Origin: Clostridiales bacterium
GTDB lineage: Bacteria > Bacillota > Clostridia > Christensenellales > Aristaeellaceae
DNA: 32,752 nucleotides
Assembly (NCBI GenBank): GCA_012728815.1
Contig: JAAYEI010000052.1
Location: 1-32,752, forward strand
Direction of reading: 5' to 3'
The notes beneath the pieces were generated by a model. The model was not told the origin of the DNA, made no database searches, and worked only from the letters and a program-made list of their open reading frames with translations. The stretch's first letter is position 1. Each line of letters starts with the position of its first letter. This document shows, in pieces, positions 8,955 through 17,141 of this stretch. The position numbers were made by a program, and so were the translations under genes.

Positions 8955-8989
8955 TGGTAAGTCTCCTTCCGTGTTGTTATGTTGTGCCA

Positions 8990-9916
8990 TCAGCCTTTGA
9001 CAGCGCCGATGGTTACGCCCTTGACAAAGTATTTCTGGATGAAGCTGTACAGGAACATGATGGGGGCCGCCGCGACAACGGCCATGGCCAGCTTGATCGT
9101 CTCGCCCGGCAGGTCCAGCTTGGGCATATTGAAGTCCTTGGACCGGGCCGCGATCTGTGCCAGCGCGTTCATGGTGTTGAGCATCTTGTACAGCTTGTAC
9201 TGCAGAGGCACCAGCTGCTCCTGGTCGATGAAGAGCATGGGGGTGAACCAGTCGTTCCAGTAGGTGATGGCGGTGAAGAAGCCGATGGCCATGAGTGCTG
9301 GCACCATCAGCGGCATGGCGATGCGCACATAGACGGTGAATTCGCCCGCCCCATCGATTTTCGCCGACTCAATCAGGGAATCCGGGATGTTGTTCTTCAT
9401 GAAGTTGCGCAGCAGCAGCAGGTTCCACACGCTGACAAGCCCGGGCAACACCAGCGCCAGGGGGTTGTTCTTCATCTGGTAGTGGTTGACCATAACGATG
9501 TAATAGGGCACCAGGCCGCCGTTGAACAGGGTGGTGAAGTAAAAGACAAAGGCGACCTTGTTGCGGTGGCCGAAGTTCTTGCGCCCCAGGGCATAGGCGG
9601 CCATGGAGCACAGCAGCAGGGAAAGGACGGTGCCCGAGGCCGTCACGATGACGGAGACGCTGAAGGCGCCCAGCATCACGTCCGGTGCTGCGAACAGCAC
9701 GTCATAGGCGCGGGTGGAAAAATCACGGGGCCAGAGGGTATATCCGTGCACGATGATGGCGCTTTGGGCGCTCAGGGAGCCGGAAATCATGATCAGGAAG
9801 GGCGCCAGGCAGAACATGGCGAACAGGGCCACAAAGGAGTAGGCGATGATGTTCAGCAGCAGCCTGTCCTTGTGCATCTTCTTGCGTTTGCGGCGCGGTG
9901 CGATCTGTGTGGTCAT
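8990..9916 (-). CDS. ytcP: carbohydrate ABC transporter permease, YtcP/MalG type
   Basis: This is an inner-membrane subunit of a CUT1-type sugar importer, 308 residues with six predicted membrane helices. The first helix is at about 22-45 (IIAYSFVALFAMFCLAPFLI). The cytoplasmic EAA loop that docks on the ATPase is at about 183-207 (ESAKIDGAGEFTVYVRIAMPL, the SAKxDGA...P pattern). The protein ends in KYFVKGVTIGAVKG, as MalG-like permeases do. A TTG at 9931 is in frame, but GAGGAGG placed six bases before the ATG at 9916 identifies the latter as start. The ribosome site overlaps the stop of the partner permease gene (9928-9930), so the two are likely translationally coupled. No ATPase is encoded in this operon. 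Confidence 0.88.
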   Translation of the reverse strand: MTTQIAPRRKRKKMHKDRLLLNIIAYSFVALFAMFCLAPFLIMISGSLSAQSAIIVHGYTLWPRDFSTRAYDVLFAAPDVMLGAFSVSVIVTASGTVLSLLLCSMAAYALGRKNFGHRNKVAFVFYFTTLFNGGLVPYYIVMVNHYQMKNNPLALVLPGLVSVWNLLLLRNFMKNNIPDSLIESAKIDGAGEFTVYVRIAMPLMVPALMAIGFFTAITYWNDWFTPMLFIDQEQLVPLQYKLYKMLNTMNALAQIAARSKDFNMPKLDLPGETIKLAMAVVAAAPIMFLYSFIQKYFVKGVTIGAVKG

Positions 9917-9927
9917 CTGCGTCCTCC

Positions 9928-10890
9928 TCAAAACAGCGCGTAGTCCGGCTCAATCCGCTTGACCAGCAGGTTGACAATCAGAATGAACACGAAGCAGAAC
10001 AGCGACTGGAAGAAGCCGGCCGCGGAGGACATGCCGATGTCGTTGGTGCGCATCAGGGTGCGGAAAACATAGGTGTCAATGATGTCGGTGGATTTGAACA
10101 GCAGCCCGTTGTTGCCAATAATTTGATAAAACATGTCAAAATCACCCCGCAGGATACCGCCCAGGTTCAGCAGGGTCACGATGACGATGGTGGGCTTGAG
10201 CATGGGCAGGGTGATGTGCCAGATCTCCTGGAACACGTTGGCGCCGTCCAGCTTGGCGGATTCATAGCACTCCTGGTCTATCCCCATGATGGCCGCGAAG
10301 TAGATGATGCTGCCAAAGCCCGCCGTCTTCCAGATGCGCAAAACCGGCAGCAGCCAGTACCAGATGCCGGTCTTGGTGTACACATCAACAGGCGCCTCGC
10401 CCAGGGCCTTCATCAAGGTGTTGATGACGCCCAGGCGCGGGTGCACCATGTTGTAGAAGATGGTGCTGATGATGACCCAGGACATGAAGTTGGGCAGGAA
10501 GGTGGCGGACTGGGCGATCTTCTTGAACCACTTGCTGCGCACCTCGCTGACCAGGATGGCCAGCAGCACCGCGAACACCATGCCCATGATGATGAAGATG
10601 ATGTTGTACAGCAAGGTGTTGTTGATGAGCAGGCCCAGCTTGCCCGAGCGGAAGAGGAACTGGAAGTTCTTCATCCCGCTCCAGGGGCTGCCCCAGATGC
10701 CGTCGCGGTAGTTGTAATCCTTGAAGGCCACGATGATGCCGAAAAGGGGGATGTAGGAAAACGCGAACAGCACCGCGAAGGCGGGCAGCACCATGGCGTA
10801 GAAGACGCTGTAGCTGTGCGTGCGCGCCAGCCGGCTTGCCCTGGACCTGGCGGCCGGGTGCCCGTGTACAAGAGAAACCCGCTTGCTCAA
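9928..10890 (-). CDS. lplB: carbohydrate ABC transporter permease, LplB type
   Basis: This is the partner permease of the importer, 320 residues, first gene of the leftward operon. A basic N-terminus precedes six helices: about 30-56, 86-116, 128-148, 176-202, 232-248 and 290-312. The EAA loop is at about 208-234 (YESAKLDGANVFQEIWHITL, then PMLKP). LFGIIVAFKDYN after the first helix and FLPNFMSWVIISTIFY are typical of LplB/YteP proteins that import plant-cell-wall oligosaccharides. The start is a TTG at 10890; no ATG is nearby, and AGGAGGT lies seven bases upstream. A sigma-70-type promoter is visible about 90 bases upstream. Confidence 0.88.
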   Translation of the reverse strand: MSKRVSLVHGHPAARSRASRLARTHSYSVFYAMVLPAFAVLFAFSYIPLFGIIVAFKDYNYRDGIWGSPWSGMKNFQFLFRSGKLGLLINNTLLYNIIFIIMGMVFAVLLAILVSEVRSKWFKKIAQSATFLPNFMSWVIISTIFYNMVHPRLGVINTLMKALGEAPVDVYTKTGIWYWLLPVLRIWKTAGFGSIIYFAAIMGIDQECYESAKLDGANVFQEIWHITLPMLKPTIVIVTLLNLGGILRGDFDMFYQIIGNNGLLFKSTDIIDTYVFRTLMRTNDIGMSSAAGFFQSLFCFVFILIVNLLVKRIEPDYALF

Positions 10891-10975
10891 ATTGTTACCT
10901 CCTGGAATATATCAGTCAACAGGCCGGTTTGATGAAGCCAACAGATAAAACGCGACCATATTTCACATCGATAAA

Positions 10976-11005
10976 AGTGTAGGATGTATGCATATTGCAA
11001 GTCAA
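10976..11005 (-). promoter_or_regulatory. promoter of leftward transporter operon
   Basis: On the minus strand, TTGACT (11005-11000) is followed after 18 bases by TACACT (10981-10976). This is a good -35 with a moderate -10, placed about 85 bases upstream of the lplB-type start. The palindrome TATGCATA lies in the spacer. Confidence 0.5.
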
Positions 11006-11150
11006 TAGGAAGTTCTTACGCTCCTGTTCTAGCACAATCTTACTGTCACCGCCTGTTCCCGTGCCGGGGCGCGGAAAACAGGGGAAGAAAGAAAAGCAGG
11101 AAGCTTACAGGACAAGCACCTTGTACGTGCCTGCCCAAGAGCCTGCCGCC

Positions 11151-11180
11151 TTGACTTTGCGCGCCGGTTTGGGATATAGA
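11151..11180 (+). promoter_or_regulatory. promoter of rightward amidase-regulator operon
   Basis: TTGACT at 11151-11156 is followed after 18 bases by TATAGA at 11175-11180, within an AT-rich patch. Transcription would start about 85 bases ahead of the nitrilase-fold gene. Confidence 0.5.
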
Positions 11181-11274
11181 TAAATATACGCAATGATGCA
11201 AACCTGTTGCACCCGGCCGGCCATCGCGGCCCCGCGCAGCGCGGTTGTGTGCCGGAACGGGTTGATTGAGGTGA

Positions 11275-12081
11275 ATGGATGTGAAGTTAAACGTTTCGCT
11301 TGCCCAGGTGCCGGTCTATGGCCAGGTGGGCAGCAATGTCAGCGTGCTGCGGGAGGCAGTGCGCCGGGCGGCGGATGAAGGGGCGGACATCCTGCTGACC
11401 CCGGAGGGCGCGCTGTCCGGCTACACCCACCTGTTCAACCGGCAGGAGACGCTGGAAGCTCTGGCGGAGATCACCGCCCTGGCCCGTGAGCACAGCCTGG
11501 GCCTGGCCCTGGGCACCTGCATGGAGGAGGAGGGCAGGATCTACAACCAGCTGCGCTTCTACCTTCCCACGGGAGAATACCTGGGCTGCCACACCAAGAC
11601 CCTGCTCTGCGGCAGCACGGAAGGCCCGCTCAAGGGCGAGATCACGGTGTTTTCCACCCTGCCCCTGCGCGTGTTTGATTTTCTGGGCGTGCCCATCGCC
11701 GGGCTCATCTGCAACGACATGTGGGCCAACCCGCTGTGCACGCCGGACCCCAACCCCTACCTGTGCAGGCAGCTGGCGCGCATGGGCGCCAGGATCATCT
11801 TCCACGCCGTCAACGGCGGGCGGGATGACAGCGCGTTCACCCAGGAGACGGCCAAGTGCTTCCATGAGGTAAACCTGCTAATGAACGCGCGCGCGGACAA
11901 CCTGGTCATCGCGACGGTGGACAACGCCGAGCCCGAGCATCTGGGCGTGTCCTCCCCCGGCGGCGTGGTGACGCCGGCAGGCTGGGCGGTCAAGCTTCCG
12001 GACAAGGGGTCACAGCAGCTTTGCCATGAGATTGATTTGCGGGCCTTCGCGGAGGCGCGCAGGTCACCCTATGGACTATGA
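11275..12081 (+). CDS. carbon-nitrogen hydrolase (nitrilase superfamily amidase)
   Basis: This is a 268-residue cytoplasmic enzyme of the nitrilase superfamily, which hydrolyses amide, carbamoyl or nitrile C-N bonds. The catalytic triad is complete: E44 in LLTPEGALSGY, K108 in GCHTKTLL and C146 in GLICNDMW. ARIIFHAVNGG (about 170-180) matches the family's post-cysteine strand. The ATG at 11275 follows TTGAGGTGA closely; no upstream alternative is better. It is the first gene of an operon that continues with an amidohydrolase (16 bases later) and the two-component regulators. The chain is short for true nitrilases, so an amidase or N-carbamoyl hydrolase is likelier. The substrate is unknown. 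Its company with sugar genes suggests an amide-bearing sugar derivative or a nitrogen-containing glycoside product, but that is inference. Confidence 0.85.
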   Translation: MDVKLNVSLAQVPVYGQVGSNVSVLREAVRRAADEGADILLTPEGALSGYTHLFNRQETLEALAEITALAREHSLGLALGTCMEEEGRIYNQLRFYLPTGEYLGCHTKTLLCGSTEGPLKGEITVFSTLPLRVFDFLGVPIAGLICNDMWANPLCTPDPNPYLCRQLARMGARIIFHAVNGGRDDSAFTQETAKCFHEVNLLMNARADNLVIATVDNAEPEHLGVSSPGGVVTPAGWAVKLPDKGSQQLCHEIDLRAFAEARRSPYGL

Positions 12082-12097
12082 AAACGGAGGGAACATG

Positions 12098-13378
12098 ATG
12101 CGGGAACAGACGATGGAGGCCGTTTACAGCCGGCTGCGGCAGGCCTCCGCCCAGATTGCCATTGTGGACACGCACGAGCACCTGCCCACGGAGCAAGCCA
12201 GGCTGGCACAAAGCCTGTCCTTTACCGAGCTCTTCCGCCACTACACCGAAAACGATGTGTATGCCTGGGGTATGAGCGAAGCGGCCTGCGAAGAGATGTA
12301 CAGCGAGGCCACTTCCCTTGAACGCAAGTGGGAGCTGTTTGAGCCGGTGTACCGGCACATCAGGAACGGCAGCTACGCGCATGCGGCCAGGCTCACCATG
12401 GCCAGGTTCTTCGGCATGGATGACCTGAACAGCCTGGAGGATGCCCGCCTGGTCACAGAGCGGATGCGGGCGGCCAACACCCCCGGTTTGTATGGCAGGG
12501 TGCTCCGGGATGCCTGCGGCATTGACACCTGCCTGGTGTTCAACAATGAATGGCATTCAGACAGCATGATGCGGCTGGTGTGGCTGTCGGACCATTTCGC
12601 CGAAATTGGCTCCATGGATATGCTGCGCGCGCTGTCCGGGGATGTGGGCGGCGTGCACGTGGAGCTGGATGACTATGTCAGGGGGCTGGAGGCCTTCTTT
12701 GCCAGGCAAAAGGAAAAAGGGATTGTGGGCATCAAGTTTCTGTTCGCCTACAAGCGCGACCTGTGCTTCGGCCTGCCGGACCGCCTGGCAGCGGAGGGCC
12801 TGTACCGCCGGGTCACCCTGGAATCCCTGGGCTGGAGGCCCAGCGTGCTGGGCTATGATGAGATGAAGCCGCTGCAAAACTACCTGGTGCACCAGATGCT
12901 GCGGATCGCGGGCACGCTGGACCTGCCGGTTGTCTTCCACACCGGCATCCAGGCAGGCAACTGCAACAAGCTCAGCAACGCGCGCTTTGAGGAGATGTGG
13001 GCCCTCTTCCTGCGCTACCCAGCCACCCGCTTTGTGCTGCTGCACACCGGGCTGCCCTGGGTTGACGAGGCCATCCACATGGCCAAGTACTTCCCCAACG
13101 TGTTTGTGGACCTGGCCTGGGTTCATCTGATTTCGCCGGAAATCGCCAAGCGTGCCTTGCGTACCTGCGTGGACATGCTGCCCAGGAACAAGGTGCTGGG
13201 CTTTGGCGGGGACTACAACTTTGTCGAACTGGTGTACGGGCACCTGGAGCTTGCCCGGGACAACATCGCCCGCGCGCTGGCAGAAAAAACCGCAGACGGG
13301 CAGATGAGACCGGAGGACGCGCTGGCCTGGCAGCAGGCCCTGCTTTCAGACAACGCCCGGGCGCTGTACAGGCTGTGA
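12098..13378 (+). CDS. metal-dependent amidohydrolase, TIM-barrel (amidohydrolase-2 type)
   Basis: This is a 426-residue TIM-barrel hydrolase of the amidohydrolase superfamily (COG2159-like, distantly related to uronate isomerases). The metal-binding HxH is H26 and H28 in IVDTHEHLP. Later candidate ligands are H281 in VVFHTGIQAGN, H316 in FVLLHTGLPWV and D372 in GFGGDYNF. A conserved lysine may be K213 in VGIKFLFAYK. The frame runs on from inside the previous gene at 12026, but GGAGG at 12086-12090 is best spaced for the ATG at 12098 (12095 is also possible). Members hydrolyse, decarboxylate or isomerise small acids and sugars, so the reaction cannot be named. Being directly downstream of the nitrilase-fold enzyme, it probably acts on the same molecule or its product. 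Confidence 0.8.
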   Translation: MREQTMEAVYSRLRQASAQIAIVDTHEHLPTEQARLAQSLSFTELFRHYTENDVYAWGMSEAACEEMYSEATSLERKWELFEPVYRHIRNGSYAHAARLTMARFFGMDDLNSLEDARLVTERMRAANTPGLYGRVLRDACGIDTCLVFNNEWHSDSMMRLVWLSDHFAEIGSMDMLRALSGDVGGVHVELDDYVRGLEAFFARQKEKGIVGIKFLFAYKRDLCFGLPDRLAAEGLYRRVTLESLGWRPSVLGYDEMKPLQNYLVHQMLRIAGTLDLPVVFHTGIQAGNCNKLSNARFEEMWALFLRYPATRFVLLHTGLPWVDEAIHMAKYFPNVFVDLAWVHLISPEIAKRALRTCVDMLPRNKVLGFGGDYNFVELVYGHLELARDNIARALAEKTADGQMRPEDALAWQQALLSDNARALYRL

Positions 13379-13433
13379 GGGACGGGGCAGGCCCCGGCGC
13401 GGCCTGTGGCCCTGCCTCTGACCCGGAGGTCGC

Positions 13434-14939
13434 ATGATCAGGCTGTTGATAGTGGATGATGAGCAGATTACCAGGGAGGGCCTGAAAACCTTTGTTCCCT
13501 GGGCGCAATACGGCATTGAGGTGGCCGGCGAGGCGGCGGACGGCCTGGACGCCCTGCGCGCGGCGCAGGACATCAGGCCGGACATCATCCTGTGTGATGT
13601 GCGCATGCCCCGGATGAACGGGATTGATTTCGCCTTCAAGGTCAAGGAGATGCTGCCGCGGTGCGGGTTGGTGTTCATCAGCGGCTATTCCGACCAGGAA
13701 TACCTCAAAGCCGCCATTAGGCTTGGCGCTGTTGACTATGTGGAGAAACCGCTGGACCTGGAGGACCTGGGCAGGGTGATGCAGGGGCTGGCAAAACAGA
13801 TCAAGTCAGAGCGCGAGGAGAGGCTGCGCCCCTACCTGTCCGTCCTGGAAGCGCACTTTGGCCTGAACCCGGAGGGCCTGCGCTTTGAACTGGCAGGCGG
13901 CGGCCAAACAGGGCCGCTGGATTTCCTGGGCGGTTCGGGCTTCAGGTACCTGCTCATCCGCTTTGGCAGCCAGCCAGAAGATCAGGTGGCTAATGAGCTG
14001 ACCAGCCAGCTGGCCGGGCTGGGTCTGGACGCAGCCGGCCGGTTGATCGGCCCGGATGAGCTGCTCATCCTGACCCGGGGCGCAACAGGGCAGGCACTGC
14101 AGGGTGTTTCTGACTGCCTGCGCGGGCTTGCCGGGCAGCATTGGCATGCCGGGGCCAGCATGTCGGCGGACCATGTGGACGGCCTGGCGGATATCCGCCT
14201 GCAGGCCGCGGAGGCGCTGGAGGCCTCCGGGTTGCGCCGGCCAGGTGGCTTGGTCTTCTATGAATCCCTCAACACCCTGGCCTTCACGCCGGATGACACG
14301 GACAGCCTCCGGGCGTTTGAGCAAAGCCTTGAACAGCTGGATTATCCCGCGGCCAGCGCGCAGGTGGCGCGACTGCTGGATCAGGCCGCGGCCGCGCACC
14401 GGACCCAGGGCCAGCTGATCCGCGACATCCTTCATGGCATGTGCCAGGCCCTGGATGCGTTTTTCGCGGGCGGCAGGCTGTACCCGGACGAGGGCACGGG
14501 CGACTGGCTGCAGCGGTTGATGGAGGAAGCACGGCAGGGGAGCGCCTGGAAGGCGGCCCAGGAACTGAGCGGTTTTCTGGGCAGCCTGGGGGAGACGGCG
14601 GCGGGCAACCCTGGCCAGCACCCCATGGCCAAGCGGGTGACGGGCATCCTCCGCCGGCGCTGCCTGGAAGATGTCAGCCTGCTGGACATCGCGGAGGAGG
14701 TGGGGCTGTCCTCCAACTACCTGTGCTCCATGTACAAGCGGGAGACCGGGGAAACCATCCTGCAGGCCCTGCACAGGCTCAGGCTGGAAAAGGCCTGCGC
14801 GCTGCTGGGCAGCAGCGGGTTAAAGGTCTATGAGGTCGCCTACGCCTCCGGCTTTGCCGACCCCAGCTATTTTTCGCGCATGTTCCGCAAATACATGGGC
14901 ATGACACCCAATGAGTACCGGAAGCGCCAGCTGCCGTGA
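13434..14939 (+). CDS. response regulator with AraC-type DNA-binding domain (YesN-like)
   Basis: This is a 501-residue transcription regulator. The receiver domain covers residues 1-120, with acidic residues D8, D9 and E10 (LLIVDDEQ), phospho-acceptor D55 in IILCDVRMPRMNG and K105 in VDYVEKPLD. The middle (about 130-390) is a linker region without recognisable motifs. The C-terminus (about 400-500) has the double helix-turn-helix of AraC proteins: SLLDIAEEVGLSSNYLCSMYK, then VYEVAYASGFADPSYFSRMF, then GMTPNEYRKRQ. GGAGGT precedes the ATG. The gene overlaps its partner kinase by four bases (GTGA). It most likely activates the two flanking sugar operons when phosphorylated. Confidence 0.9.
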   Translation: MIRLLIVDDEQITREGLKTFVPWAQYGIEVAGEAADGLDALRAAQDIRPDIILCDVRMPRMNGIDFAFKVKEMLPRCGLVFISGYSDQEYLKAAIRLGAVDYVEKPLDLEDLGRVMQGLAKQIKSEREERLRPYLSVLEAHFGLNPEGLRFELAGGGQTGPLDFLGGSGFRYLLIRFGSQPEDQVANELTSQLAGLGLDAAGRLIGPDELLILTRGATGQALQGVSDCLRGLAGQHWHAGASMSADHVDGLADIRLQAAEALEASGLRRPGGLVFYESLNTLAFTPDDTDSLRAFEQSLEQLDYPAASAQVARLLDQAAAAHRTQGQLIRDILHGMCQALDAFFAGGRLYPDEGTGDWLQRLMEEARQGSAWKAAQELSGFLGSLGETAAGNPGQHPMAKRVTGILRRRCLEDVSLLDIAEEVGLSSNYLCSMYKRETGETILQALHRLRLEKACALLGSSGLKVYEVAYASGFADPSYFSRMFRKYMGMTPNEYRKRQLP

Positions 14940-16741
14940 GCACATTGTTCAAACGCCTGATCAACAGGTTCAACCTCCTGGGCATGTCCACCAAGATTTT
15001 CCTGTCCTTTTTGATGATTACAATCATCCCCATGAGCCTGGTGGTGGGGGGCCTGTACAGCAACCTGCGCGCTGCAAATGCCCAACGCGTCGCCTATTCG
15101 GCGGACCACGCCTTTGCCCAGGCCCAGTCGGTGCTGGACGCCAAGGGCAGCTACGCCAAGGAAATGATTGAGCTGCTGTTCATGAACGAGATTCTGCAGC
15201 GCTTTGTCAACAACCCGACAGCGGCCTATGCCCGGAACTATGGTCTGCAGCTGCTGGATTTCTCCAAGCTGATCAAGCAGGCCAACAGCATCGTGGGCAG
15301 GGGAGAGATCGTGCGCTTCAAGCTGTACATCCCGCCTGACCGCATCCATGCCGGTGAGCGGGTGACCTGCTTCAGCATTGAGGACATCGCGCAGGAGCCC
15401 TGGTACGCCGCGCTGAAAAGGCGGCCTGACCAGCCCATCTGGCTGGCTCCGGAGGCGGGCCCGCAGCGGAACAAACCGGCGGATCATGTCCTCCCGGTGG
15501 TGCGCCTGGTCAAGGACATCAATGATTTGAGCCGCGGCAGCGGCGTCATCCGGCTGGACCTGGACCGTGGTGAGATCGCCGCGCTGCTGGAAAAGACCAA
15601 GGTGACCAGCGGCACGGCGGTCACCCTGCACAATGGGCTGGGGGACTTGGTGTATTCCACCTCAGCGGCCTTTGAGGCCTTGCCGCCCGCCTCGCCCGCC
15701 CCAGTCGGCCAGCCGGCGGAATGGACGACATACAGGGCGAACGGACGCCAGTACATGGTGCGCGGCAGCGTCATTGATGCCACCGGCTGGGTGCTGGGCA
15801 TGTACATCCCCAGACAGGATTTTTACCTGCATGGGGCCATCAGGCTTGAGTGGGTTATCCTGCCGCTGGCCATCCTGCTGGTGACCTACCTGTCCGCCTT
15901 CATCATCTCCAGGCTCAGCACCCTGCGCCTCAAAGCCCTGGTCTCCCACATCCACCGCGCCGGGCGCGGGGACTTCACGCCGATGCTGTTGCCCGAAAGC
16001 AAGGATGAGATCGGCCTGATTGAGCAGAATTTCAACCAGCTGCTGGAGCGGGTGGAGCAGCTGATGGACAGGCAGTTCGACCTGGGCCAGCAGATCAAGG
16101 CGGCGGAGCTGCGCTTCCTCCAGTCGCAGATCAATCCCCATTTCCTGTACAACACCCTGGACCTGATCGCCTGGTACGTCCACATGGGCAGCCTGGATGA
16201 GGTGCTCGGGGTGGTCAGGGACCTGTCGGTGTTCTACAAACTCAGCCTGAGCCGGGGCGAGGATGAGATCGCGCTGCAAGACGAGCTTCAGCATGTCCGG
16301 ATGTACGTCAGCATCCAGAACAGGCGCTTCTCCAACGGCATCAGCCTGGACATCCGCGCGCAGGAAGACCTGTTGGACTGCCTGATCCTCAAGGCCACCC
16401 TGCAGCCCATCGTGGAAAATGCCATCTTCCACGGCATCATGGAGAAGGAGAGCAAAGCCGGCACGGTCCGCATCGAGGTGAGGGAGGAAGGGGCCGACAT
16501 CCGGATTGTGGTCAGCGATGACGGGAGCGGGATGAGCCGGCAGAAGCTGGCGCAGATCAGCCTGCAGCAGGCGGTGGAGGCCGGCTCCTATGGCATCCAC
16601 AACATCCAGGAGCGCTTTGCCGCGATGTACGGCCCGCCTTACGGGCTGACCTTTGAAAGCCAGGAGGGCAGGGGGACCCGCGTCAGCCTGCTGCTGAAGA
16701 AAAAGCGGCCTGCCGTCACTGACCGTAAGATTGTGCTATAA
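14936..16741 (+). CDS. membrane sensor histidine kinase (YesM-like)
   Basis: This is a 601-residue sensor kinase. The N-terminal helix is at about 20-43, followed by an extracellular ligand-sensing region of about 255 residues (likely dCache-like), a second helix at about 303-325 and a HAMP linker. The His-kinase domain has phosphorylatable H402 in LQSQINPHFLYNTL. The ATPase domain has the N box PIVENAIFHG (491-500), DDGSGM (528-533) and the glycine loop GSYGIHNIQERF (550-561). The start is a GTG overlapping the regulator's stop, which implies translational coupling. The sensor should report an extracellular sugar, perhaps with a binding protein. Its lack of an intervening terminator and its position make it the cognate partner of the AraC-type regulator. 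Confidence 0.9.
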   Translation: MSTLFKRLINRFNLLGMSTKIFLSFLMITIIPMSLVVGGLYSNLRAANAQRVAYSADHAFAQAQSVLDAKGSYAKEMIELLFMNEILQRFVNNPTAAYARNYGLQLLDFSKLIKQANSIVGRGEIVRFKLYIPPDRIHAGERVTCFSIEDIAQEPWYAALKRRPDQPIWLAPEAGPQRNKPADHVLPVVRLVKDINDLSRGSGVIRLDLDRGEIAALLEKTKVTSGTAVTLHNGLGDLVYSTSAAFEALPPASPAPVGQPAEWTTYRANGRQYMVRGSVIDATGWVLGMYIPRQDFYLHGAIRLEWVILPLAILLVTYLSAFIISRLSTLRLKALVSHIHRAGRGDFTPMLLPESKDEIGLIEQNFNQLLERVEQLMDRQFDLGQQIKAAELRFLQSQINPHFLYNTLDLIAWYVHMGSLDEVLGVVRDLSVFYKLSLSRGEDEIALQDELQHVRMYVSIQNRRFSNGISLDIRAQEDLLDCLILKATLQPIVENAIFHGIMEKESKAGTVRIEVREEGADIRIVVSDDGSGMSRQKLAQISLQQAVEAGSYGIHNIQERFAAMYGPPYGLTFESQEGRGTRVSLLLKKKRPAVTDRKIVL

Positions 16742-17141
16742 ATAGGTAAAACGTTCATTCTTTTCGCGGGCGCTTTCTTCTATAATGGAGGCAGCATTGT
16801 AATACTGGGAGATTGGTTACCTGTTTCCACCCCCACCCTGTCCGGTTTTTGAAGCTTCCAGACGACACGAAGATCCAGGCCCTCTCATCATCAGGGGGCA
16901 AGCCATGTGGAATCACCGCTCCCAGCGCTATTGCACAAGCCCCGCGCACACCCACTGATTCGCAGATGCCGCAGGCGGGCGCGGCCGGTGCCGGAGGACA
17001 CCAAGGGACTGACGTTTGAACCGCCTGGCTGTATGCCGCCAGGCGGACAGCGCGAACAAGGCTGTTGCGGGGCGGGGCACCCGGGCCTGGCAGCAGCCAA
17101 CACTGCATCACCGGGTGCGAAGTACATCAAAGGAGCGACGT
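16742..17141 (+). promoter_or_regulatory. 400-base leader upstream of the catabolic operon
   Basis: No supported gene lies between the sensor kinase and the zinc dehydrogenase. A perfect TATAAT is at 16781-16786, but no good -35 stands 16-18 bases before it, which fits activator-dependent transcription. About 340 bases of untranslated leader would follow. Within it CCGCCTGGC (17021-17029) pairs with GCCAGGCGG (17038-17046). GCACCCGG (17077-17084) pairs with CCGGGTGC (17111-17118), close to the ribosome site. I recognise no known riboswitch. Confidence 0.5.
17021..17046 (+). other. perfect 9-bp hairpin in leader
   Basis: CCGCCTGGC and GCCAGGCGG form a 9-bp stem with an 8-base loop, about 95 bases before the dehydrogenase start. 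No T run follows, so it is not an ordinary terminator. Confidence 0.5.

Larger units (their letters stand above)
10891..11274. promoter_or_regulatory. divergent intergenic control region
   Basis: The 384 bases between the leftward transporter operon and the rightward amidase-regulator operon hold no credible gene. They are visibly AT-richer than the flanks and contain one promoter-like element pointing each way, listed separately. The palindrome TATGCATA at 10987-10994 falls inside the spacer of the leftward promoter and is a candidate regulator site. This is the natural place for control by the AraC-type response regulator encoded at 13434. Confidence 0.6.

Noticed and set aside
12026-12097. 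upstream extension of the amidohydrolase into the nitrilase gene
   Set aside because: A GGAGG site placed just before 12095-12098 and the family N-terminus make the longer form unlikely.
16755-17111. 118-residue minus-strand frame in the leader region
   Set aside because: It has no recognisable domain or ribosome site and would run against both flanking operons. The region is better explained as leader RNA.
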